A stretch of DNA of 7,341 nucleotides, taken from positions 1-7,341 of the forward strand of contig CAJXKX010000096.1 in the NCBI GenBank assembly GCA_913055965.1. Reading direction: 5' to 3'. The notes beneath the pieces are model-generated. The model ran no database searches. It saw nothing but the letters and a program-made list of their open reading frames with translations, and had not been told where the DNA came from. Source of the DNA: an uncultured Roseovarius sp. GTDB taxonomy: Bacteria > Pseudomonadota > Alphaproteobacteria > Rhodobacterales > Rhodobacteraceae. Shown in pieces: positions 1-6,767 of the stretch. Made by a program: the position numbers and the translations under genes. The number at the start of each line of letters is the position of its first letter. The stretch's first letter is position 1.

Positions 1-2
1 TG

Positions 3-287
3 GCGGCGGCGCGCGCCGCCGAGACGGATGGCGGCGCGTCTGTGGGCGCGTTCCTGCGCGCGCAGCTTGGCGTGCGCTCGCTCGAGCCGCGCGAGGGCGA
101 CGACGCGGACGCCATCCTGTCGCGCGCCGAGGCGGCGCTGGCCGAGGGACGGCTGGGCGATGCGCTGGCAGAGATCGAAACCCTGCCGGAGGGGGCGCGT
201 GCCGCCATGTCCGGCTGGGCGGCAGAGGCCACGGCACGGCGCGATGCGCTGGCCGCCGCCGAGGCGCTCTCGGCGGAACTGAATTGA
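3..287 (+). CDS. Mitofilin-like inner-membrane protein (COG4223 type), C-terminal fragment
   Basis: The reading frame is open from the left edge (first full codon at base 3) to the TGA at 285-287, so only the last 94 residues are visible and the true start lies upstream. The fragment is alanine- and glutamate-rich and helical. It contains a segment reading SVGAFLRAQLGVRSLEPREG, followed by a helical pair in which short acidic and alanine-rich stretches alternate (EAALAEGRLGDALAEIETLP). This resembles the C-terminal mitofilin-like domain of alphaproteobacterial COG4223 membrane proteins, which usually sit between hemD and hemY. Family knowledge suggests an envelope-organising role related to mitochondrial Mic60, but nothing in this fragment proves a function. 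Its stop is 19 bases before the hemY start, so the two genes are probably co-transcribed. The assignment rests mainly on position plus a general resemblance. Confidence 0.7.
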   Translation, partial: AAARAAETDGGASVGAFLRAQLGVRSLEPREGDDADAILSRAEAALAEGRLGDALAEIETLPEGARAAMSGWAAEATARRDALAAAEALSAELN

Positions 288-306
288 GTTTGAAAGGGCG
301 GGTCTG

Positions 307-1818
307 ATGCTTTGGTCCATCGTGAAAGTAGCCGTATTCATCGCCCTTGTCGGGGCCATCACCTTCGGGGCGTCCTACCTGCTCGAGCTCGAGGGCGGCG
401 TGCGGATCGTCATGGCGGGGATCGAGGTCAACCTCACCCCCATCAAGGCGGTGATCGCGCTGGGCCTGCTGGTGCTGGCGATCTGGCTGCTGATGAAACT
501 GGCGGGGATGCTGGTGGCGGTGTTGCGCTTCATCAACGGCGACGAGACGGCGCTGTCGCGCTATTTCGACCGCAACCGTCAGGAAAAGGGCTATCGCGCG
601 CTTGGCGAGGGCGTTCTGGCGCTCGCCTCGGGCGAGGGCGACAAGGCCATCGCGCAGGCGGCCAAGGCCGAGAAATACCTGCGCAAGCCCGCGCTCACCG
701 ATCTCATCACCGCGCAGGGCGCGGAAATGGCGGGCGACAAGGTGCGCGCCGAGGCGGCCTTCAAGCGCCTGCTGACCAACGAGAAAACCCGCTTCGTCGG
801 CGTTCGCGGCATCCTGCGGCAAAAGCTGGAGGCGGGCGAGACCGAGGCCGCGCTCAAGCTGGCAAAGACCGCCTTTGCGCTCAAGCCCCGACAGACCGAA
901 ATCCAGGACACGCTTTTGCAGCTTCAGGCCGACAAGGGCGACTGGTCGGGCGCGCGCGCCACGCTGGGGGCCAAGCTCAAATACGGCGCGCTGCCGCGCG
1001 ACGTGCACAAGCGCCGCGATGCCGTGCTGGCGCTGTCGGAGGCGCGCGACGTGCTGGACGAGGGCAAGACCATCGAGGCGCGCGAAGCGGCGATCGAGGC
1101 CAACCGCAAATCGCCCGACCTGGTGCCGGCGGCGGTTCTGGCCGCGCGCGGCTATGTCGAGGCGGGCAAGAAGCGCGCCGCCGTGCGTGTCATCAACAAG
1201 GCGTGGCTGATGCGCCCGCATCCCGATCTCGCCGCCGCTTTCGCCGCCATCGAGCCCGACGAGACCCCGCAGGCGCGGCTCAAGCGTTTCGCCAAGCTTC
1301 TCAAGGTCCATCCCGACGACCGCGAGACGCGGCTGCTGGAGGCCGAACTCAACCTCGCGGCCGAGGATTTCCCGGCGGCGCGCCGCGCGCTTGGCGATCT
1401 GGCCGAGGTCGAGCCCGACGCGCGCGCGCTCACCATCATGGCGGCGATCGAGCGCGGCGAAGGGGCCTCGGACGCCGTGGTCAAGGGTTGGCTCGCGCGT
1501 GCGCTGGGTGCGCCTCGCGGTCCCCAATGGTGCTGCGACAAGTGCCAGCACATCCATGCCGAGTGGCAGCCCGTCTGCGAGAATTGCCATTCCTTCGACA
1601 CGCTGAGCTGGCGCGCGCCCGCCGAAGGCGCGGTGAGCACGCCCACGGGGCTGGAGATGCTGCCGCTGCTGATCGGCCCGGTCGAGGACAGCGAGGAGGC
1701 GCAGGACAGCGCCCCGGACGCGGAAGACAGCGTGCCCGAGGCCGAGATCGTCGAGGACGATGCCGAGCCCGACAGTGCCGATCCCGCCCCCGATCCCGCC
1801 GCGGAACGCCGCGCGTGA
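307..1818 (+). CDS. hemY: HemY-family inner-membrane TPR protein with C-terminal zinc ribbon
   Basis: A 503-residue protein of the HemY_N/TPR family, associated with late haem biosynthesis genes but without a proven enzymatic activity; it is unrelated to the protoporphyrinogen oxidase also called HemY. Two N-terminal membrane helices (about residues 3-26 and 46-72) flank a short periplasmic loop, and the rest should be cytoplasmic. Residues about 90-400 are helical TPR-like repeats rich in Ala, Glu and Lys. A zinc ribbon follows: W408, then C410-x2-C413-x10-C424-x2-C427, with W420 and P422 before the second pair. Enterobacterial HemY, about 400 residues, lacks this ribbon. The spacing matches the rubredoxin-like ribbon of LapB/YciM. 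Residues from about 459 form an acidic, proline- and alanine-rich tail that looks disordered. The start is supported by AAAGGG at 293-298, eight bases before the ATG. The family assignment is firm; the function is open. Confidence 0.85.
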   Translation: MLWSIVKVAVFIALVGAITFGASYLLELEGGVRIVMAGIEVNLTPIKAVIALGLLVLAIWLLMKLAGMLVAVLRFINGDETALSRYFDRNRQEKGYRALGEGVLALASGEGDKAIAQAAKAEKYLRKPALTDLITAQGAEMAGDKVRAEAAFKRLLTNEKTRFVGVRGILRQKLEAGETEAALKLAKTAFALKPRQTEIQDTLLQLQADKGDWSGARATLGAKLKYGALPRDVHKRRDAVLALSEARDVLDEGKTIEAREAAIEANRKSPDLVPAAVLAARGYVEAGKKRAAVRVINKAWLMRPHPDLAAAFAAIEPDETPQARLKRFAKLLKVHPDDRETRLLEAELNLAAEDFPAARRALGDLAEVEPDARALTIMAAIERGEGASDAVVKGWLARALGAPRGPQWCCDKCQHIHAEWQPVCENCHSFDTLSWRAPAEGAVSTPTGLEMLPLLIGPVEDSEEAQDSAPDAEDSVPEAEIVEDDAEPDSADPAPDPAAERRA

Positions 1819-1845
1819 CCGGGCGGCCCGGGTAGGGGACAGGCG

Positions 1846-3579
1846 ATGCGCCTGACGCTCCGGGTCCTCGCGGTCGCGGCGGCGCTGGGGGTCGTGCTGG
1901 GCGTGTTCCTCGTCTCGCTCGGGTTCTTCCGCTCCGAGGAACGGGCCAAGGCCGAGGGCCGCCTGTCGCTCTACCGGAGCATGGTCGTCTCGGAGATCGA
2001 GCGGTTCTCGCATCTGACCTACGTGCTGGCGCGCGACGGGCACGTGATCGACACCGCCGCCGGGCGCGCGCCGGTTGCGCTGGATCGCAGGCTGGCGGCC
2101 TTTGCCGATAAGTCGGGGCTTGACGCGATCTATCTGATGCGCCCCGACGGCGTGACCATCGCCGCCTCGAATGCCGGCACGCCCGAGAGCTTCGTCGGTC
2201 AGGATTACGGGTTTCGCCCCTATTTCCAGACCGCGCTCGCGGGCGGGCAGGGACGATTCTACGGCATCGGCGCGACGACCGGCCTGCCCGGCTATTTCAT
2301 CGCCGACCCGGTGCGCGGCCCTGAGGGCGGGCTGCTCGGCGTGATCGCGATCAAGCTCGATCTGACCGATCTCGAAGAGACATGGCGCGCGGCGGGCGAG
2401 CGCGTCTTGCTGGTCAACGACGATGGCGTGGTGCTCTTGTCCTCCGATCCCGGATGGCGCTATCGCACGCTTGGCACGCTGGGCGCGGCGCAGCGCGCGC
2501 GGATCGCGCAGGACCGGCAGTTCTCCGGTCAGACGCTCGACCCGCTGGACTGGCAGCCCGCCGCGAACGGCCGCGCGGTGATCGGCGGGGCCGAGCACCT
2601 GCATCTGCAAGGCGCGCTCGGATCGCATGGCTGGGTGCTGCATTATTTCGCCGATGACAGCGCGGCGGTGACGCGAAGCTGGCTGCTGGCCGGGATCGTG
2701 ACGACGCTCGCGGGCGGCGGGCTGTTGGCCTCGCAGGTGCGGCGCACGCGGCGGATCGGGGCGGCGCTGCGCCGCTCCGAGGCGGAGGAGGCGCAATTGC
2801 GCGAGGCCAACGAGCGGCTGGCGGTCGAGATCGAGGAGCGCCGGGCGGCAGAGCGCAGGCTGGCGCGCACGCAGGACGAGCTGGAGCGGGCGAGCCGCCT
2901 GGCCGCGCTCGGGCAGTTGGCGGCCTCGGTCACGCATGAGCTGGGACAGCCCATTGCCGCCATGCGCAATCACCTCGCCGCCGCCGAGATCGGCGGGCAG
3001 GGCGAGGGGCGGCTGGCCCCGCGCATCGCCGGGATCGTCGACCGGATGGAGGGGATCACGCGGCAGCTCAAGTTCTTCGCCCGCAACGACCGCGAGGAAT
3101 TCACCCGCGTCGATCTGCGCGAGGCGGTGCGCGCCGCCGTGGCGCTGGTCGAGCCGAATATCGAACGGGTGGGCGCGCGGGTCACGGTCGCCGCGCCCGA
3201 TCACCCGGTGACGGTGCGCGGCAATCAGTTGCGGCTGGAACAGGTGCTGACCAACGTGCTGCGCAACGCGGTGGACGCGGTCGAGGACAGCGCCGAGCGG
3301 CGCATCGCGGTGCAGATATCGCTGTCCGACGGGGCCGGGCGGGTCGAGGTGCGCGACACCGGCCACGGGCTGGGGCAGGCGCGCCTCGAGGATTTGCAGG
3401 AACCGTTCGTCACCACGCGCGAGAGCGGGCGCGGCATGGGGCTGGGTCTTGCCATCTCGGCCAATATCGTGCGTGCGCATGAAGGGCGCATCAGCGCCCG
3501 CGCCGCCCCGGGCGGCGGAGCCGTTTTCCGCATCGAGATCCCGCAGGAGCAGGGCGACGCCGGGGCGAACGCGGCATGA
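1846..3579 (+). CDS. dctB: DctB-like sensor histidine kinase (C4-dicarboxylate transport type)
   Basis: A 577-residue membrane histidine kinase. Membrane helix 1 (about residues 7-28) and helix 2 (about 279-297) enclose a periplasmic double-PAS/dCache sensor. The sensor carries the DctB-like motifs GQDYGFRPYFQTA (118-130) and GLPGYFIADP (146-155), the region where this family binds dicarboxylates. A charged helix, probably coiled coil (about 305-350), leads to the H-box SVTHELGQP with phospho-acceptor H364. The ATPase domain follows, with N-box N470/N474, G1 box D504-T-G-H-G508 and G2 box G530-M-G-L-G534. All catalytic boxes are intact. The start is preceded by AGGGGA at 1834-1839, six bases before the ATG. 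The gene follows hemY by 27 bases with no terminator, and its stop overlaps the dctD start (ATGA). The inferred job is sensing an extracytoplasmic carboxylate and phosphorylating the adjacent regulator. The ligand could differ from succinate, fumarate or malate. Confidence 0.88.
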   Translation: MRLTLRVLAVAAALGVVLGVFLVSLGFFRSEERAKAEGRLSLYRSMVVSEIERFSHLTYVLARDGHVIDTAAGRAPVALDRRLAAFADKSGLDAIYLMRPDGVTIAASNAGTPESFVGQDYGFRPYFQTALAGGQGRFYGIGATTGLPGYFIADPVRGPEGGLLGVIAIKLDLTDLEETWRAAGERVLLVNDDGVVLLSSDPGWRYRTLGTLGAAQRARIAQDRQFSGQTLDPLDWQPAANGRAVIGGAEHLHLQGALGSHGWVLHYFADDSAAVTRSWLLAGIVTTLAGGGLLASQVRRTRRIGAALRRSEAEEAQLREANERLAVEIEERRAAERRLARTQDELERASRLAALGQLAASVTHELGQPIAAMRNHLAAAEIGGQGEGRLAPRIAGIVDRMEGITRQLKFFARNDREEFTRVDLREAVRAAVALVEPNIERVGARVTVAAPDHPVTVRGNQLRLEQVLTNVLRNAVDAVEDSAERRIAVQISLSDGAGRVEVRDTGHGLGQARLEDLQEPFVTTRESGRGMGLGLAISANIVRAHEGRISARAAPGGGAVFRIEIPQEQGDAGANAA

Positions 3580-4916
3580 GCGGCCCCGCCCTGCCCCGCG
3601 TCCTCGTGATCGAGGATGACCGCGCGATGCGCCTGTCGCTGATCGACCTTCTGGAGGCGTCGGGATGGCAGGCGGAAGCGCTGCCGCGCGCCGAGCGGCT
3701 GGCCGGGCGGCTGGCCGATTTTCAGCCCGATGTGATCCTGTCGGATGTGCGGATGCCGGGCATGTCGGGGCTCGACCTGCTCGACAGTCTCGACCCCGAC
3801 CTCTCGCCGCCGCTGGTGCTGATCTCGGCCCATGGCGATATCGCCACGGCGGTGGATGCCATGCAGCGCGGGGCATACAGCTTTGTCGAGAAGCCCTACG
3901 AGCCGCGCCGGTTGCTCAACATCCTGCGCCATGCCGCCGAACAGCACGCGATGCGGCGCACCACCGAACGGCTCAAGTCGCGGCTGATGCAGCTGTCGGG
4001 GCTCGACCGCGTGCTGCTGGGGCAAACGCCCGAGACCGTGGCCCTGCGCGAGGAGGTGCTGGACCTGTCGCAGAGCGGCGCGGCGGTGATGTTGCAGGGC
4101 GAGACCGGCACCGGCAAGGAACTGGTGGCGCGGGCGCTGCACGATCTTGGGGCGCAGGCCGAGGGCCCGTTTCTTGCGCTCAATTGCGCCGCGCTGTCGG
4201 TCGACGGGTTCGAGGCCGAGATGTTCGGCACCGGGGGCGGGGCAAAGGGGCGATTGCAGGGGGCCGATGGCGGCACGCTGTTCCTTGACGAGATCTGCAC
4301 CTGCCCGATGCCTGTGCAGGCCAAGCTGCTGCGCGTGATCGAGGACAAGCGCATCCTGCCCCTCGGCGCGGAGACCCCTGTGCCGCTGGCCTTTCGCGTG
4401 ATTTCGGCCACCAACGAAGACCCCGACGAGGCGGTGCGCGACGGGCGGCTGCGGGCCGATCTGCTCTACCGGCTGAACCCCACGGTGATCGCCCTGCCGA
4501 CGCTGCGGCAGCGGCGCGATGACGTGATGCTGCTGGCGGCGCGGTTTCTCGACGAGTTCGCGCGCGTCTACGAGACCCGCGCGCCGGACCTCACGCCCGA
4601 GGACAGCGCCGCCCTGCTGGCGCATGACTGGCCCGGCAATGTGCGCGAATTGCGCAGCGTCTGCGAGCGGCGCGTCCTGAGCGCGCGGCGCGGGGCCGGG
4701 TCGATGGCGCAGGCGCTGAGGCGCGACGCGGTGGCCGACGATGTGCCCGACACGCTGCGCGCCGCCGTGGCGGCCTTCGAGCGCGAACTGATCGCCAAGG
4801 CGATCACCGCGCATGACGGCCGCATGGACGCGGTGGCCGAGGCGCTGGGCATCGGGCGGCGCACGCTCAACGAGAAGATCGTCAAGCTGGGACTGGACAA
4901 GGAGGCGCTGCTGTAG
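3576..4916 (+). CDS. dctD: DctD-like response regulator lacking the GAFTGA loop
   Basis: A 446-residue NtrC-family regulator. The receiver domain (about 8-120) has acidic pair D14/D15, phospho-acceptor D57, S84 and K106, all in place. The AAA+ domain has Walker A GETGTGKE (175-182), Walker B LFLDE ending at D238/E239, a sensor I-like SATNE, arginine-finger candidates R293 and R299, and DWPGNVREL (351-359). A Fis-type helix-turn-helix ends the protein (about 416-440, VAEALGIGRRTL). Between F217-G218 and G232-G233 only 13 residues remain, against 21 in typical NtrC and DctD proteins, and the GAFTGA motif is absent. This motif contacts sigma-54, so direct activation of sigma-54 RNA polymerase is unlikely. 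The post-Walker B segment reads ICTCP rather than the usual IGDMP. The start overlaps the dctB stop by 4 bp (ATGA), implying translational coupling. It probably controls dctPQM downstream. Close relatives may be annotated simply as sigma-54-dependent regulators. Confidence 0.88.
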   Translation: MSGPALPRVLVIEDDRAMRLSLIDLLEASGWQAEALPRAERLAGRLADFQPDVILSDVRMPGMSGLDLLDSLDPDLSPPLVLISAHGDIATAVDAMQRGAYSFVEKPYEPRRLLNILRHAAEQHAMRRTTERLKSRLMQLSGLDRVLLGQTPETVALREEVLDLSQSGAAVMLQGETGTGKELVARALHDLGAQAEGPFLALNCAALSVDGFEAEMFGTGGGAKGRLQGADGGTLFLDEICTCPMPVQAKLLRVIEDKRILPLGAETPVPLAFRVISATNEDPDEAVRDGRLRADLLYRLNPTVIALPTLRQRRDDVMLLAARFLDEFARVYETRAPDLTPEDSAALLAHDWPGNVRELRSVCERRVLSARRGAGSMAQALRRDAVADDVPDTLRAAVAAFERELIAKAITAHDGRMDAVAEALGIGRRTLNEKIVKLGLDKEALL

Positions 4917-5037
4917 TCCCCTTGCGGATATCCGCAGGGCGGCTGCCGGGGCATGCGCGGTTTTCTTCATAGCCATGGGCGCGGGCATGTCCCAAGCTGT
5001 CGCCAATCGGGACGCATGACATCTGGGAGGAGAAACC
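4917..5037 (+). promoter_or_regulatory. dctD-dctP intergenic region, likely TRAP operon promoter
   Basis: This is the longest gap in the window (121 bases) and the only plausible place for a promoter of the transporter operon. It contains the palindrome at 4923-4936, a short T-rich patch (TTTTCTTCAT, 4961-4970), and a strong ribosome binding site GGGAGGAG at 5025-5032, five bases before the dctP ATG. I see no convincing sigma-70 -35/-10 pair. A loose GG-N10-GC arrangement at 4984-4997 recalls a sigma-54 promoter but is weak. The promoter role is inferred from position. Confidence 0.5.
4923..4936. promoter_or_regulatory. Perfect 14-bp palindrome upstream of dctP, candidate operator
   Basis: TGCGGATATCCGCA is an exact palindrome starting 6 bases after the dctD stop and ending about 100 bases upstream of the dctP start. 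Pairing extends outward through a T-G wobble (4922/4937) to two C-G pairs (4921/4938, 4920/4939). No T-run follows, so it does not look like an intrinsic terminator. Its symmetry and position fit a binding site for a dimeric HTH protein such as the adjacent DctD. That assignment is inference; a weak mRNA hairpin is the alternative. Confidence 0.45.
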
Positions 5038-6057
5038 ATGCAGAAATATCTCAGCTATACCGCCGTGGCCGCGATCAGCCTTGCCTTTGCGGGCGAGGCG
5101 ATGGCGACCGAATGGAACGTCTCGCTCTGGGGCAAGCGCCGCGCCTTTACCGAGCATGTCGAGAAGCTCGCCGAACTCGTGAGCGAGAAGACGGGCGGCG
5201 AATTCACCCTCAACATCAGCTACGGGGGCCTGTCGAACAACCGCGAGAACCTCGACGGGATTTCCATCGGGGCCTTCGAGATGGCGCAGTTCTGCGCGGG
5301 CTATCACCCCGACAAGAACCCCTCGATCACGGTGATGGAGCTTCCGTTCCTCGGCGTCGAGACGCTGGAGCAGGAAACCGCGCTGGCCATGGCGCTCTAC
5401 GAACAGCCCGCGGTCAAGGCCGACCTGGAGCGCTGGAACGCCGCGCTGCTGATGCCCTCGCCGATGCCGCAATACAATTTCGTCGGCATGGGCGATGCGC
5501 CGCGCAGCCTCGACGATTTCGAGGGGATGAGCGTGCGCGCGCTCGGCGGGATAGGTGCCGCGATGGAAGCCGTGGGTGCCGTGCCCACCTCGATGTCCGC
5601 CACCGAGGTGCGGCAGGCGATGGATAGCGGGGTGGTCAAGGCCGTGAGCTTTGCGCCGCACGCGCATATGTCCTTCGGCACCATCGAGAATGCCACCTGG
5701 TGGACCGGCAACCTCAACCCGGGCACGGTGAATTGCCCTGTCGTCGTCAATACCGACGCGCTCGAGGGCCTGTCGGACGCGCATCGCGAGGCGCTTCTGG
5801 GGTCGGTCGACGAGGCGCTGGATCACTATATCGACCACTACCAGAACCAGACCATGGCGGCCTGGGGCCCGGCGCTCGAAGAGCGCGGGATCGAGGTGAT
5901 CAGCTATGACGAGGCGACGCTGACCGCCTTCGAGGAAAAGGTCGCAGGCCCCGCCGCCAAGGCCTGGATCGAGGACAACACGGCCCGCGGCCTGCCCGCG
6001 CAGGAGCTTTACGACTTCGTGACGTCGAAGCTCGCGGAGATCAAGGGCGGCTCCTGA
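5038..6057 (+). CDS. dctP: TRAP transporter substrate-binding protein, DctP family
   Basis: A 339-residue periplasmic solute receptor that captures substrate and delivers it to the DctQM membrane complex for sodium-driven uptake. The Sec signal peptide is clear: K3, a hydrophobic stretch, and cleavage predicted after AMA at residue 23. Mature features include the family segment DDFEGMSVRALGG, whose R167 corresponds to the conserved arginine that usually salt-bridges a substrate carboxylate. ATEVRQAMDSGVVKAV follows shortly after, the typical TRAP stretch for the hinge and second lobe. The mature protein has only two cysteines, C86 and C233, which could form a disulfide. The length is normal for the family. 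The start is fixed by GGGAGGAG five bases upstream and by the signal peptide. The neighbouring DctB/DctD pair suggests a carboxylate, but the protein lacks any signature I can tie to a specific substrate, so the symbol denotes family only. Confidence 0.9.
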   Translation: MQKYLSYTAVAAISLAFAGEAMATEWNVSLWGKRRAFTEHVEKLAELVSEKTGGEFTLNISYGGLSNNRENLDGISIGAFEMAQFCAGYHPDKNPSITVMELPFLGVETLEQETALAMALYEQPAVKADLERWNAALLMPSPMPQYNFVGMGDAPRSLDDFEGMSVRALGGIGAAMEAVGAVPTSMSATEVRQAMDSGVVKAVSFAPHAHMSFGTIENATWWTGNLNPGTVNCPVVVNTDALEGLSDAHREALLGSVDEALDHYIDHYQNQTMAAWGPALEERGIEVISYDEATLTAFEEKVAGPAAKAWIEDNTARGLPAQELYDFVTSKLAEIKGGS

Positions 6058-6064
6058 TCCTTGC

Positions 6065-6090
6065 GGCCCGCCGCGGCACAGCGGCGGGCC
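6065..6090 (+). terminator. dctP-dctQ intergenic hairpin, partial terminator or mRNA stabiliser
   Basis: Two perfect 10-base arms (GGCCCGCCGC at 6065-6074 and GCGGCGGGCC at 6081-6090) enclose a 6-base loop, forming a very GC-rich stem. Only CTTTCCC follows, a poor T-tract, so full termination is unlikely. The hairpin begins 7 bases after the dctP stop. In TRAP operons such a stem-loop is thought to stop 3' decay or attenuate readthrough, so that the binding protein is made in excess over the membrane subunits. The structure is seen; the role is inferred. Confidence 0.65.
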
Positions 6091-6122
6091 CTTTCCCGAC
6101 CCGCAGATGAAGGAGGCAGCGC

Positions 6123-6755
6123 ATGGCCGGTGCCGCGACCGTCCTCGCCGATCACAGCGTGCTGAGCCGCGCGGATCGCGCGCTCTACCGTGCCGAGCGG
6201 TTCCTCGCCCTGCTGAGCGGGATCGCCGTGTTCTCGCTGATGGTGCTCGCCGTGATCTCGGTCGGCGGGCGCAATTTCTTCAACCAGCCGCTGCCCGGCT
6301 ATGTCGACTGGATCGAGCAGATCATGCCGCTCATCGCCTTCATGGGCGTGGCCTACGCGCAGCGCGACGGCGGCCATATCCGCATGGATATCTTCGTCGG
6401 GCTCCTGCGGGGGCGGGTCCTCTGGCTGGTCGAACTGATCACCACGCTGGCAGTGCTGGCGCTGATGCTCCTGATGGTCTGGGGAAGCTGGGCGCATTTC
6501 GAGCGCAGCTTCGACTGGAGCGCGCCGCTCTGGAGCCGGGACAGCACCATCGATATCGGATTGCCGATCTGGCCAGCCAAGATTCTCGCGCCCATTGCCT
6601 TCGCAGTGCTGTCGCTGCGGCTCATGCTTCAGGTCTGGGGCTTCGGGCGCGCTTTCGCGACGGGGGCCGAACGGCCCGTTGCGGTGCCGCTGATCGAGGA
6701 TGCAGCGACGCAGGCAGCGCGCGAGGCCGCGCATGTCGGCGGGCGCGAGGAATGA
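6123..6755 (+). CDS. dctQ: TRAP transporter small membrane subunit, DctQ family
   Basis: A 210-residue inner-membrane protein with four predicted helices at about 28-48, 63-80, 98-122 and 150-172, the expected DctQ layout. The family motif is visible after helix 2: E65 in the helix, then YAQRDGGHIRMDIF (78-91), close to the usual R-x-G-x-H-I-x-M-D pattern. DctQ pairs with DctM to form the membrane part of the TRAP symporter. The C-terminal 35 or so residues are cytoplasmic, Ala- and Glu-rich. The start has a strong AAGGAGG at 6110-6116, six bases before the ATG. A nearby ATG at 6107 is in another frame and is not used. The gene lies 65 bases after dctP, across the hairpin, and its stop overlaps the dctM ribosome binding site. 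Confidence 0.9.
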   Translation: MAGAATVLADHSVLSRADRALYRAERFLALLSGIAVFSLMVLAVISVGGRNFFNQPLPGYVDWIEQIMPLIAFMGVAYAQRDGGHIRMDIFVGLLRGRVLWLVELITTLAVLALMLLMVWGSWAHFERSFDWSAPLWSRDSTIDIGLPIWPAKILAPIAFAVLSLRLMLQVWGFGRAFATGAERPVAVPLIEDAATQAAREAAHVGGREE

Positions 6756-6767
6756 GGGGCGGGCCGC

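Noticed and set aside
1819..1831. CCGGGC-G-GCCCGG inverted repeat after the hemY stop
   Set aside because: Only a 5-bp stem with a 3-base loop can form, no T-run follows, and such repeats are common in DNA this rich in G and C, so it is not called a terminator.
312..1835. A 507-codon + strand frame overlapping hemY
   Set aside because: It is an out-of-frame shadow with an Arg/Gly/Ala-rich composition and no motifs. The hemY frame has membrane helices and a zinc ribbon.
4218..4262. Frameshift or sequencing error as the cause of the missing GAFTGA in DctD
   Set aside because: The frame is the same on both sides, conserved motifs flank the gap directly, and the shortening is a whole number of codons (8 residues), so it looks like a genuine in-frame deletion.
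4917..4945. Intrinsic terminator for dctD formed by the palindrome
   Set aside because: The hairpin arms pair, but the downstream sequence is GC-rich without any T-tract, so an operator is the better guess.
3225..5039. A 604-codon open frame on the - strand opposite dctB and dctD
   Set aside because: It is an antisense shadow of GC-rich genes. Its protein is rich in His, Arg, Gln and Pro with no domain I recognise, while the + strand carries complete catalytic motifs over the same bases.
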